Assembly: GCF_900520355.1 (NCBI RefSeq) | Contig: NZ_LS999521.1 | Span: 992,001-1,056,000 of the forward strand | Source: Acinetobacter calcoaceticus | GTDB lineage: Bacteria > Pseudomonadota > Gammaproteobacteria > Pseudomonadales > Moraxellaceae | DNA length: 64,000 nucleotides | Reading direction: 5' to 3' | Shown here: positions 40,102 through 48,270 of the stretch, piece after piece | Layout of the letters: the number at the start of each line of letters is the position of its first letter | Numbering within the stretch: the first letter of the stretch is position 1 | Position numbers and translations under genes: made by a program | The notes under the pieces: generated by a model | The model's database searches: none | What the model saw: the letters and a program-made list of their open reading frames with translations, nothing else | Told to the model about the DNA's origin: nothing

Positions 40102-41322
40102 ATGAAAAATAGCAAAACAATAAATTCTATAACGCATTCAATATTAATTATGGGAGCAGTGATTTCTAGTGTAGGCGTACTAAGCATTAGCTCGGCTTTT
40201 GCACAAGATCAACTAAATGCTGAATATAAGCCTGGCAATATCATTTATGATAAATGGGATAGATTTTATAAGATCGAACAATCTCAACCAGCAGAAGCTG
40301 AGAAAATATTAATCGAGCTAAGCAAGCTGACACCAACAGATATTAAAGTCTGGAAAAGCCTAACTTATTTACAAATTCGGCTTGAAAAGAGAGAAGAGGC
40401 TTTACAAAGCTTAAAACAAGCAAGAAATTTGGCTCCTCAAGATGATACCTTAAAACTACAAGAAGCTTATTTGCTTAATCAGCAAAAAAAGAATCGCGAA
40501 GCATTAGTTTTATTTAAAGAGTTAACGTCATCTTCAGATCCTGCAATTGCTGATAAAGCCAATCAGGCAGTTAAAAATTTAAGTGGTGGAGAGGTCAAAA
40601 CTTATTTCCGTGATGTTTATTTTGCACCTTCATATGAGTCACGTTACGACGATGTAATTTTTCCACTCAAAGCCCGTTATGGTAAGAACTTTGATAATGG
40701 CCGAGCACAAGTATATGGCTTTTTAAACCTAAACCGTGACACTCAATCTCAAGGCGGTGTACGACCAGAAATTATTGATGAAAACGCGGTAACTTTAGGG
40801 ATAGGGGCTAATTATCAACCTTGGACTTCAATCCCTGTGCGTGCATATCTAGAAGTTGGTGGAAGTTACGATCTGATTGATCGAAATAGAGATAAATTTC
40901 GTGAAAGTGTTGTCGGTGGGGTCACTGGTTATCAAGAGTGGTATTCTCAAAATAATTGTAATCATTCACTTTGCTTTAATGATTACTTCACTGATTTATA
41001 TGGCAATGCAGCGACTTATTCTAGAGAAGATTATAACGTTATTGGGGATTTGCGCTTACGTACAGGCTTAAATGTCTATAAAGGTGAGAATGGAACTGTG
41101 CAGGCTTATGTGAAATTGCATGGCTTAGCCGATAGTAAAGATGAATATTACAATAATTTATTTGAATATGGCCCTGGTATTTCGTGGCAGCCTTTTAATT
41201 ATCAACCTATAAAATTACGTGTTGAACGACTCTACGGCAATTACTTTAAAGATGTACCAATAGATACAAAAGATCATTACAACAATACGCGAGTAGAACT
41301 CGTATTTTATAAGGATTTCTAA
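40102..41322 (+). CDS. TPR and beta-barrel outer-membrane protein, NfrA/BcsC/PgaA-like
   Basis: 406 residues from the ATG at 40102 (GAGGTG four bases before; GTG 40096 rejected). Signal peptide ends near SSAFA. The region about 45-165 is a helical TPR-like domain (WKSLTYLQIRLEKREEALQSLKQARNLAPQDDTLKLQEAYL). From about residue 175 it becomes a beta-barrel with aromatic-rich strands and ends KDF, a typical outer-membrane terminal Phe. The C-terminal part resembles the barrel of the phage N4 receptor NfrA. Predicted to export the polymer made by the genes to its right. wecB begins two bases after the stop. Confidence 0.82.
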   Translation: MKNSKTINSITHSILIMGAVISSVGVLSISSAFAQDQLNAEYKPGNIIYDKWDRFYKIEQSQPAEAEKILIELSKLTPTDIKVWKSLTYLQIRLEKREEALQSLKQARNLAPQDDTLKLQEAYLLNQQKKNREALVLFKELTSSSDPAIADKANQAVKNLSGGEVKTYFRDVYFAPSYESRYDDVIFPLKARYGKNFDNGRAQVYGFLNLNRDTQSQGGVRPEIIDENAVTLGIGANYQPWTSIPVRAYLEVGGSYDLIDRNRDKFRESVVGGVTGYQEWYSQNNCNHSLCFNDYFTDLYGNAATYSREDYNVIGDLRLRTGLNVYKGENGTVQAYVKLHGLADSKDEYYNNLFEYGPGISWQPFNYQPIKLRVERLYGNYFKDVPIDTKDHYNNTRVELVFYKDF

Positions 41323-41323
41323 A

Positions 41324-42466
41324 ATGAAGAAAATTTTTATATCTATTGTATTTGGAACCCGTCCTGAATTAATCAAACTTGCTCCTGTTATTTTATTGGC
41401 AAAACAGGATTCACGTTTTCAAGTTGAAGTCATTTTTACTGGACAACATGATGAATTGGTCAGGGATGCGATAGATTTCTTTGGGGTTGAAATTGACCAC
41501 CGCCTTAAAATTATGAATGCTGGACAAAGTCTAAATCAATTATTAATACATGGTTTAAGTCAAATCGAACAAGTATATACCGATGGTCAAAAAAGAGATG
41601 CTATCGTTATTCAGGGTGATACAACGACTGTTTTAGCGGCAGGGTTAGTCGCGTTCTCAATGAAAGTTCCTGTTGCGCATGTCGAAGCAGGTTTGCGTTC
41701 TTATGATTTAGATCATCCTTTTCCAGAAGAAGGAAATCGTCAGTTAGTTTCTCGTATTACTAAATGGCATTTTGCTCCGACTGAACAATCAAAAAGAAAT
41801 CTACTCAATGAACAAATTTCACCAGAGCTTATTACTGTTACAGGCAATACCGTTGTTGATGCTGTGTATTTAGGACGTAAATTAATTTCTGAAAAATCAG
41901 GTTTGAAAAATCAGCTAGAACCTTATGGAATTCAATTAAAGCAAGATGATAAAGTTGTGCTTATTACGGCCCACCGCCGTGAAAATTTTGGAGATGGAAT
42001 TCAAAATATTTGTAATGCAGTTGAGCATTTAGCGAATGGACATCCTAATTTACATTTTATTTGGCCAGTCCATTTAAACCCTGCCGTACATGATGTTGTC
42101 CATAATAAGTTTAAAGATCATTCCCAAATTCATCTTGTTAAACCATTAGACTACCCAAGTCTATTGGCAGTCATAGACCGATCTACTTTTATTTTGACAG
42201 ATTCGGGTGGCCTGCAAGAAGAGAGTCCATCATTTAATAAGCCAGTTTTGATCCTGCGAGACACCACAGAACGACCTGAAGTTGTTGAAGTGGGGGCAGG
42301 TGTTTTAGTCGGTACAAACCAACAAAAAATTATTGAAGAAGCTGAAAAGCTAATTAATAACCAACAGCATTATGAAAAAATGGCCCATGTAGAAAATCCA
42401 TTTGGTGACGGACAAGCTGCTCAGCGTATTCTTGACCAAATTGCGCAATCTTATGAATTAGCATAA
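41324..42466 (+). CDS. wecB: UDP-N-acetylglucosamine 2-epimerase (non-hydrolysing)
   Basis: Converts UDP-GlcNAc to UDP-ManNAc. 380 residues: VFGTRPELIKLAPVI at the N-terminus, VIQGDTTTVLAAGLVAF, VEAGLRSYD, the catalytic/allosteric motif AHRRENFGDG and DSGGLQEESP. In E. coli WecB is NfrC, needed for phage N4 entry because it supplies the ManNAc polysaccharide NGR. Here it lies directly after an NfrA-like gene rather than in an ECA cluster, which supports a dedicated role in making the polymer. Its 3' end overlaps the convergent gene by 16 bases. Confidence 0.95.
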   Translation: MKKIFISIVFGTRPELIKLAPVILLAKQDSRFQVEVIFTGQHDELVRDAIDFFGVEIDHRLKIMNAGQSLNQLLIHGLSQIEQVYTDGQKRDAIVIQGDTTTVLAAGLVAFSMKVPVAHVEAGLRSYDLDHPFPEEGNRQLVSRITKWHFAPTEQSKRNLLNEQISPELITVTGNTVVDAVYLGRKLISEKSGLKNQLEPYGIQLKQDDKVVLITAHRRENFGDGIQNICNAVEHLANGHPNLHFIWPVHLNPAVHDVVHNKFKDHSQIHLVKPLDYPSLLAVIDRSTFILTDSGGLQEESPSFNKPVLILRDTTERPEVVEVGAGVLVGTNQQKIIEEAEKLINNQQHYEKMAHVENPFGDGQAAQRILDQIAQSYELA

Positions 42467-43374
42467 TGATGAGTTAAAGATTTATTCTCACTTATGGAAG
42501 TGTTGTTGGTATCGCCATAAGTGAGGCGATACCACAAGCTAACAATATTGACGGACCAACGATTCATATAGTGAGGTCCATCAAAAATATAGACAGTTTT
42601 TCCTTCATATGCTTTTAATTGAGAAATAATTTCCCAAGGATATGCGGCTCTAAATTGCCCATTCTTTTTAACTCTAAAGGCTTCTAGTACTATAATTACT
42701 TTATCTTTCCCAAGCTTTTGTTCAAGTTGGTCTAAAATATGTTTGGCTTGCTGAGGAGATCGTACACCTACGCCAACTCCGTCTTGGAAGAAAACACCGT
42801 TATGTTCTGGTAGCCAGCTTTTAACCCATAAATCATAATGTTCAGGTTCGCGTTCACCACTATAAATACTCACCCAAACTGGTACTGGAAGTTTATTTAA
42901 AACCTGACCTAAAGCACTTACTCTTAACCAAGTAGGATCTGCTTCCACTGGAAAATAATAACCTTTAGGCACCGTTTTTTGCTCTTTTATAATTTCGGCA
43001 GATTTTTCACCTAACTCAGTTACATTTGCGCGAGCTTTGGGTTCATTATATTCGCCGGCTAAGCCCAATATTAGATTTTTAGCCCATGGCTCTTGTCTAA
43101 TTTTCTCTAAACTAATTGCTTTTTCCCATTGAGGAAAGTTCGACTCTTTCCACCATGATTTAGACTCAACAACAGACCATTGGGGAACAAATGTATTAAC
43201 GCCCAAGTAGTGCCAGTTTCCCTCTGGTGGGGTCGTGTTATTGTCGGGCTGCCAGAAAATTCCTTCAATGTGAGGGGCTTGTCCTTGATGCTTGAACAAC
43301 CCCGCATAAGCTATAAAACTACATATAATTAAAATAATAAAAGCAGCTATTTTAATTGGTATCTGTTTTCTCAT
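42451..43374 (-). CDS. Periplasmic TIM-barrel-like protein, glycoside-hydrolase-like
   Basis: 307 residues with an N-terminal membrane anchor/signal helix (about 8-26) and an exported domain: GIFWQPDNNTTPPEGNWHYLGVNTF, GYYFPVEADPTWLR, PVPVWVSIYSGER, GVFFQDGVGVGVRSPQQAKHIL and IIVLEAFR. The pattern of strand-ending Trp/Glu/Asp residues looks like a TIM barrel similar to DUF4434/GH-like domains; this is a resemblance, not a proven family. It overlaps the BcsB-like gene by 23 bases and is the last gene of the five-gene operon. It may trim or release the polysaccharide. Confidence 0.65.
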   Translation of the reverse strand: MRKQIPIKIAAFIILIICSFIAYAGLFKHQGQAPHIEGIFWQPDNNTTPPEGNWHYLGVNTFVPQWSVVESKSWWKESNFPQWEKAISLEKIRQEPWAKNLILGLAGEYNEPKARANVTELGEKSAEIIKEQKTVPKGYYFPVEADPTWLRVSALGQVLNKLPVPVWVSIYSGEREPEHYDLWVKSWLPEHNGVFFQDGVGVGVRSPQQAKHILDQLEQKLGKDKVIIVLEAFRVKKNGQFRAAYPWEIISQLKAYEGKTVYIFDGPHYMNRWSVNIVSLWYRLTYGDTNNTSISENKSLTHHYANS

Positions 43375-45196
43375 TATTTCGTCTTAACCAGTACCACAAG
43401 AAGATAATTATTATCATAATTGCAGAGATAATCACAACTAATAAGAAGAAAGATGATTGTTGGACTAAAGGTGCTTTTTGATTTCCGACAATGAGCTTTT
43501 GTAGAACATAAATATTTCCATTTTCTGAAACCAACATTTTGGTGACATTATTTGGAATTTTATGCTGTATTTTCCCCCATAAATGCATAAAGGTTTGTGC
43601 GCCACCTTCTGAATCGGTAATAACATCGAAACGGTTGTTGTCATAACTCACAATAAAACCATTAACAGCAGCAGGTGAATAAATAATATCTTGATGCATT
43701 AAGACTTGTTGCTGGTAGATGTCTTTATTCACTCGGACATTTATTGACTGTGGCGTGCTGGGGGTATAACGGACTAGATTTAAAGGCATGGGTGCTTGTG
43801 TTAAAAGCATCTTTTTTGCAACTTGACCTAGAACAATAGCAATATTTAATGCCCCAGATTGATCATCAATTGCAATCGTCGGGGTCGTTGCTAAAGTCAT
43901 GGAAATTGCAGCTACTCCATTTTTGAGTTTATGGGGGAGTTTTACAGTAGATTTAGCTGTATCAATCCAGAGTGAACCATGGGCATTGGGTAGACATTGA
44001 GAGTTGGCAATTACGGAGTTTTCAAGTTTTAAGCTGAAATTTGTTGTATTTGAAATATTTTTAGCAAAAATATTAAATTGCCTATTTACTGGATCTGAAG
44101 CAAGATCAGCCGTTTTCATGCTTCCTGCTAGTCCACCATCAATCCATGCCGTAATATTTGAACCTTGTAATAGCCCACTTTGAATACGAAGAGCAATTTG
44201 CCCTTGTAAGATATCTGTTGGTTGCCACACCGCAGGGAAGTCAAGAAATAGATTCTTTTCAGCATGGTTTAATCTAAAATCTTCAATTCCTAAGTCTGAA
44301 AGTGTTTCAATTTTTTTAAATTGGGCCCATGTCGGGTTTGAAATAGTAGTGGGGAAAATTGCACTGCTAGTATTTAATTGTTGGACATACAATGGGTTAA
44401 TTAGTCCATTTATGGCAGCAGTGAGTTCTTGTTGACTGTGATAGGTAATTGATAGGGTTGCTACTCCTTCATTTGGTTTTGCAATCTGTACTAAAGCTCC
44501 ACCTTTAAGTGGAGTGGATGAATGAATAACTTCAATAATAAAATTCGTTTCAGGATTTAAGTTAGTTTGCCCAGAGTCAACCCACTCAATTGGAGTTACA
44601 GAACCCCATGAGCTTGCTAATCTAGCGAGCATGGAGGCTTCTATAATTTCTTTACGGTTATATTTTAAAATTCCAACAAAAGAGGTAGGTCGTCTAGCTT
44701 GCGGATTAAATAAAGCATCTGGTAAGTATTTTAGCTGATAGTCCTTTCGAATGGGTACAAAGTCGATTTGGGAATTATTGAAGTAGGTTAAGTGATCAAT
44801 ATCTTCAGAACAGAAAGATTCCTTTGTTCTGTTAAGTGTTGATGGTTTAGCATATTGTTGAATAATAAAATCTAATCGATGAAAACCGCTTTGACTTTTA
44901 GGAATATCAAACTTTAATTGGCCATCACCATTTAAGGTAGTGTTATAGATGAGTTTGTCATCATATTTAACCAATAAAGTTGTATCATTTTCAGTAGAGT
45001 AGTTACTTGAAAATTGAATATTTTCCCATTCTGCACCTTTCCCAATATAGAAGAAATGAGGCTCGACCGTATATTTGGTGGAGGTACTAATATCGTCTAG
45101 TTCCCAAGTATATGCATGAGCAGACATGGCTAACATTAGACTGGTGCTGGCAAGGAGCACTTGTACCGTTTGGTAAAGGTCAAAAGTCTTTTTCAT
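43352..45196 (-). CDS. BcsB-like periplasmic polysaccharide synthase subunit
   Basis: 614 residues: signal peptide (ending near AHA), a long periplasmic region of alternating carbohydrate-binding-like and ferredoxin-like domains, and a C-terminal transmembrane tail (about 585-608) before a basic tail. The overall plan and phrases such as YTVEPHFFYIGKGAEW and SKSQSGFHRLDF fit the BcsB family, which guides cellulose through the periplasm and stabilises BcsA. Start overlaps the GT gene stop as ATGA, matching the co-translated BcsA-BcsB logic. Other BcsB homologs exist outside cellulose loci. Confidence 0.82.
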   Translation of the reverse strand: MKKTFDLYQTVQVLLASTSLMLAMSAHAYTWELDDISTSTKYTVEPHFFYIGKGAEWENIQFSSNYSTENDTTLLVKYDDKLIYNTTLNGDGQLKFDIPKSQSGFHRLDFIIQQYAKPSTLNRTKESFCSEDIDHLTYFNNSQIDFVPIRKDYQLKYLPDALFNPQARRPTSFVGILKYNRKEIIEASMLARLASSWGSVTPIEWVDSGQTNLNPETNFIIEVIHSSTPLKGGALVQIAKPNEGVATLSITYHSQQELTAAINGLINPLYVQQLNTSSAIFPTTISNPTWAQFKKIETLSDLGIEDFRLNHAEKNLFLDFPAVWQPTDILQGQIALRIQSGLLQGSNITAWIDGGLAGSMKTADLASDPVNRQFNIFAKNISNTTNFSLKLENSVIANSQCLPNAHGSLWIDTAKSTVKLPHKLKNGVAAISMTLATTPTIAIDDQSGALNIAIVLGQVAKKMLLTQAPMPLNLVRYTPSTPQSINVRVNKDIYQQQVLMHQDIIYSPAAVNGFIVSYDNNRFDVITDSEGGAQTFMHLWGKIQHKIPNNVTKMLVSENGNIYVLQKLIVGNQKAPLVQQSSFFLLVVIISAIMIIIIFLWYWLRRNNEKTDTN

Positions 45197-46446
45197 TTGT
45201 TTTTCTCCTTGCTACGTTCCGTTTTGTACCATTGAAGGGAGTTACCCTGTATTTTATTTTTAAGCATGTCATATGCGGCTTTAAATACAATAAATAGAAA
45301 AATTTGTGAGTAACTTACATAAGACAAAACAGAGTAAAAATAGAGTTCTGCTTTAACTTTTTCTAAAGAAAGGGTAAACCACATTTGTGCTACATATAAG
45401 CAAAATGAAAGACCCCACAAAGTGGTAAATGGCCCCGGAACTGAAATACCTGCAATACCAAGTAAGCCCAAAGTTAAGGTGATATGGCTCCAGAATAACG
45501 CGGGTACGAAAAGTACGTAGCACATAATGTTATTCAGAATTTCAATTCCGATGGGAAAAGGTGTTCTTAACGCTACAGGTAGATATTTACGGGTCACATA
45601 AAAATTACCTTGAGTCCAACGTGAGCGTTGTTTAACAAATACGCTTAAAGAGGGTGGATCTTGTTGCCAGCCAATTGCATAGGGTACCCATTTAATTCGT
45701 TTCTGGCCGATAAAAATCCGGAAGCTCATTTCAGTGTCATCAACCAATGACTTCTCATCAAAACCGCCCAAGGTTTCTAACGCATCACGCCAAATAACAT
45801 AGTTAGTACCCATGAGCGTGGATAGTTGGAAACGTTGCCAACGTCCGCCTTGAAAAATCCATTGGAAAAAGATGAACTCAATGGCAATAAAGCGAGTCAA
45901 AATACTATCTTGCCAATTACGGGTTCTTACTTTGCCATTTACAGCCACTAATTTTTTATCGGCAATGAGGGTCTGAGCTAATAACCGTACGCAATTGGGT
46001 TCGGGTGTACTGTCCGCATCATAGACAACAATGAGTTCACCTTTGGCATGGGGTAGGCCATTATTAAGTGTTCTAGATTTACCTTTGCCTCCCATTCCTT
46101 TCGGAACATTTACAATTTTTATGCAAGGATAAATCTGCGCTAGATTTTCGGCAATTTCTAGGGTGTTATCTTTAGAGCCGTCATTAATGAGCAAAACTTC
46201 ATATGCTTCGGCTGGATAATCCTGTTGAGCGATGGCATGTAAAGTATCTTCAATCACTACGCCTTCATTATAGGCAGGAATCAGAACACTCAAAACGGGC
46301 CATCTATCTGGCACAGGCAGGTTCTGCAACTCTTTTTCTGCTGTTTTTGAATATTTCCAAGCCTGATAACTTAACCATGCCCAAAATGCTTGAGGAATCC
46401 AGATGCCTAAGAAACCGAATAGGAAGAGAATATCAATGGGAGCCAT
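45193..46446 (-). CDS. Processive GT2 glycosyltransferase (polysaccharide synthase)
   Basis: 417 residues. One N-terminal helix, a GT2 catalytic domain with Asp89 (NDG), DAD at 143-145, acidic DDTE at 236-239 and QRSRW at 273-277, then three or four membrane helices to about residue 390. This is the layout of BcsA/PgaC/NfrB-type synthases that polymerise and secrete sugar through the membrane. No PilZ domain or MshEN domain is present, so c-di-GMP binding, if any, must come from another protein. Overlaps both neighbours; operon third gene. Confidence 0.92.
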   Translation of the reverse strand: MAPIDILFLFGFLGIWIPQAFWAWLSYQAWKYSKTAEKELQNLPVPDRWPVLSVLIPAYNEGVVIEDTLHAIAQQDYPAEAYEVLLINDGSKDNTLEIAENLAQIYPCIKIVNVPKGMGGKGKSRTLNNGLPHAKGELIVVYDADSTPEPNCVRLLAQTLIADKKLVAVNGKVRTRNWQDSILTRFIAIEFIFFQWIFQGGRWQRFQLSTLMGTNYVIWRDALETLGGFDEKSLVDDTEMSFRIFIGQKRIKWVPYAIGWQQDPPSLSVFVKQRSRWTQGNFYVTRKYLPVALRTPFPIGIEILNNIMCYVLFVPALFWSHITLTLGLLGIAGISVPGPFTTLWGLSFCLYVAQMWFTLSLEKVKAELYFYSVLSYVSYSQIFLFIVFKAAYDMLKNKIQGNSLQWYKTERSKEKNK

Positions 46447-47329
46447 TTGATTTAACCCTCCTAATAATAGACGAGATCAGCAATAACAATAAAATCACCC
46501 CGATCACCAAGGAGATCCATGAAATATAGCTGCCGAAGGTGCCAAGAAGGTCTGGATAGGTAGTGGTTAAAATAAGATCAAGTGGAACTACGACTGTGCT
46601 TAAACCAATAAAAATATACCCAAGGAAACTAGTGTTTATATGTTCAGGAGTGCTTATGTATTTAATATTATTAAATTTCCATGAAATTCCGAGTTGAGGA
46701 TATCGAATATTTGTGGTCGGTAGATCTGAAGGAGGGTTAATGATAATTTCATAACCCGAAACATGACCATTAAAACTTTTAGCTGAATAGAATAAATGCT
46801 GCTTTTGTCTAATTTCTCTAGAAGGCAGAGGGAGTTCTTGTGAATTAAACTGAACAATATAGCTGCCAGCAGTTTGTGAAATTAAGTTTTCATCCCAGCC
46901 TGTTGAAACAAAAGCAGCCATAGGCCGTAAACCAATTGCAGTCGAAAATGTAGCTTTGGCGGCAAAATATTGAGGTTGTTCTGATTTAAAAATTGCAATG
47001 GGAATAGCACCTTGGCTCACTGCTTCTTTTAATAAGAAATAGTGAGAAAAGCTAAAAACCTCATCTGGTAATATGATGCCTGGCTTTATTCCTTTTTGAA
47101 TAAGACCTTGAAAACTATCCGAACTGATTTGGTCAATTGTAAAAATAGGCCACCACGTATCCTGTGATGGGAAAAACATAGAAAGGTCATTAATATTCTG
47201 AATTTCGGTTTTTGTTTGTTCAGCTTTAACTTCACAGTGATAATATTGACGATAAAACTGCTGTAAAGTGCCATCTGGATATTGACTAGAGGCGATAATA
47301 ATTCCACAAATATTAAGAAGATTAGTCAT
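46433..47329 (-). CDS. Membrane protein of the exopolysaccharide operon, unknown
   Basis: Not recognised. 298 residues: a soluble alpha/beta N-terminal region (about 1-225) with ICGIIIASSQYPDG, RPMAAFVSTGWDEN and FNGHVSGYEIIINPP, then two C-terminal membrane helices (about 228-250 and 262-287) and a basic end. No sugar-enzyme motif was found. The start shares a base with the upstream stop (TAATG), and the 3' end overlaps the GT gene by 14 bases, so it is translated together with both. Possibly a partner of the synthase. Function unknown. Confidence 0.75.
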   Translation of the reverse strand: MTNLLNICGIIIASSQYPDGTLQQFYRQYYHCEVKAEQTKTEIQNINDLSMFFPSQDTWWPIFTIDQISSDSFQGLIQKGIKPGIILPDEVFSFSHYFLLKEAVSQGAIPIAIFKSEQPQYFAAKATFSTAIGLRPMAAFVSTGWDENLISQTAGSYIVQFNSQELPLPSREIRQKQHLFYSAKSFNGHVSGYEIIINPPSDLPTTNIRYPQLGISWKFNNIKYISTPEHINTSFLGYIFIGLSTVVVPLDLILTTTYPDLLGTFGSYISWISLVIGVILLLLLISSIIRRVKSNGSH

Positions 47330-48072
47330 TAAGTAATCTCCTCTTCAGGTGGAATTTGAATAATTTGATATTCCACTTCAAGCCGCAACGTCATAATTTC
47401 TTTTAGCTTTTTTATAAAATCTGGTTCTTCAACCGTTTTTTGCTTACGAATTACAATACTGTATATATTCTCCAGATCATCGTCGGCAAATTGAAAAATA
47501 ATTTCTTGTGGTTGATGTTGACTCAAAATTTTAATCATTTCATTTTGAGTGGTTTTCCATACATCATCGCCTAACATTTCTTTAATTAAGCTTCGGTTTA
47601 GAATCTTGATTTTAAAGACTTCATAGTCTTTTAAATGGTGATGATCAAGAAGTTTAAAAAAACTACGTTGAAAATATTTGAGGGCGCTAAGCGGGAAAAT
47701 ATCACGGCGATAATTTCGATCATAACTTTGAATGTCACGGTATTTTTGAACATTAATTTCAATATTGTGGCGTACAGCACTAAGAAAAAGAGGAATCAGA
47801 GGAATAATAAAAAGTAAAAGGAGCTGACGTTCAATATGTGTTTGTGCTCCTAGGTCGAGTAGGAAATATACTGCCACGCCTACGAAAGCGATTAAACCAA
47901 CAATTAAAGATGCACCGACTTCTAAAAAAGCACCAGAAATTAAAAGAATAAGAATAAAAATCCAGCTTCCTCTAAAGCTTACAGGCAACCACTCATATGC
48001 CACCATTCCCATAAAGAGGTGAGCTGCGATAATCCATAAGACGAGTGTTCTTCCTGGGTTCTTTTGTTGCAT
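47329..48072 (-). CDS. Membrane protein with possible degenerate GGDEF domain (PelD-like)
   Basis: 247 residues, first gene of the five-gene operon. Three or four membrane helices in the first 105 residues, then a cytosolic alpha/beta region (about 115-247) with FPLSALKYFQRSFFKLLDHHHLKDYEVFKIKILN, VWKTTQNEMIKIL and EIIFQFADDDLENIYSIVI. Its strand/helix order is like a degenerate GGDEF domain lacking the active site, as in the c-di-GMP receptor PelD, but no I-site RxxD is apparent. The assignment is tentative. It shares a base with the next gene. Confidence 0.62.
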   Translation of the reverse strand: MQQKNPGRTLVLWIIAAHLFMGMVAYEWLPVSFRGSWIFILILLISGAFLEVGASLIVGLIAFVGVAVYFLLDLGAQTHIERQLLLLFIIPLIPLFLSAVRHNIEINVQKYRDIQSYDRNYRRDIFPLSALKYFQRSFFKLLDHHHLKDYEVFKIKILNRSLIKEMLGDDVWKTTQNEMIKILSQHQPQEIIFQFADDDLENIYSIVIRKQKTVEEPDFIKKLKEIMTLRLEVEYQIIQIPPEEEIT

Positions 48073-48190
48073 GCGAGCTCTGGCTACCTTTTTTGTAATG
48101 TTAATTTTTATACTTTTATAATGAACTGTGATTGTGATGCTTTTTGAATTTATTGTTGTGTTTATCCTTTTATAAATCCCTTTAGTATTA

Positions 48191-48219
48191 TTTTTAGAGT
48201 AAAGTCACACTATAGTCAA
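48191..48219 (-). promoter_or_regulatory. Candidate promoter for the exopolysaccharide operon
   Basis: Minus-strand TTGACT and TAAAAA separated by 17 bases, about 120 bases before the 48072 start. The -10 match is poor. Confidence 0.38.
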
Positions 48220-48270
48220 ATTTCTCGTTTTTTTTTAATTAAAAGTAAACATAAAAGACTGAATGGACGT

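Noticed and set aside
46203..46529. 108-residue plus-strand frame across the GT2 gene start
   Set aside because: Shadow of the GT2 gene and its overlap with the upstream gene; composition is that of the complement.
40102..48072. Reading the locus as cellulose or PNAG synthesis
   Set aside because: There is no PilZ-containing BcsA, BcsC-length exporter, BcsZ, or PgaB deacetylase; a wecB partner instead points to a ManNAc polymer.
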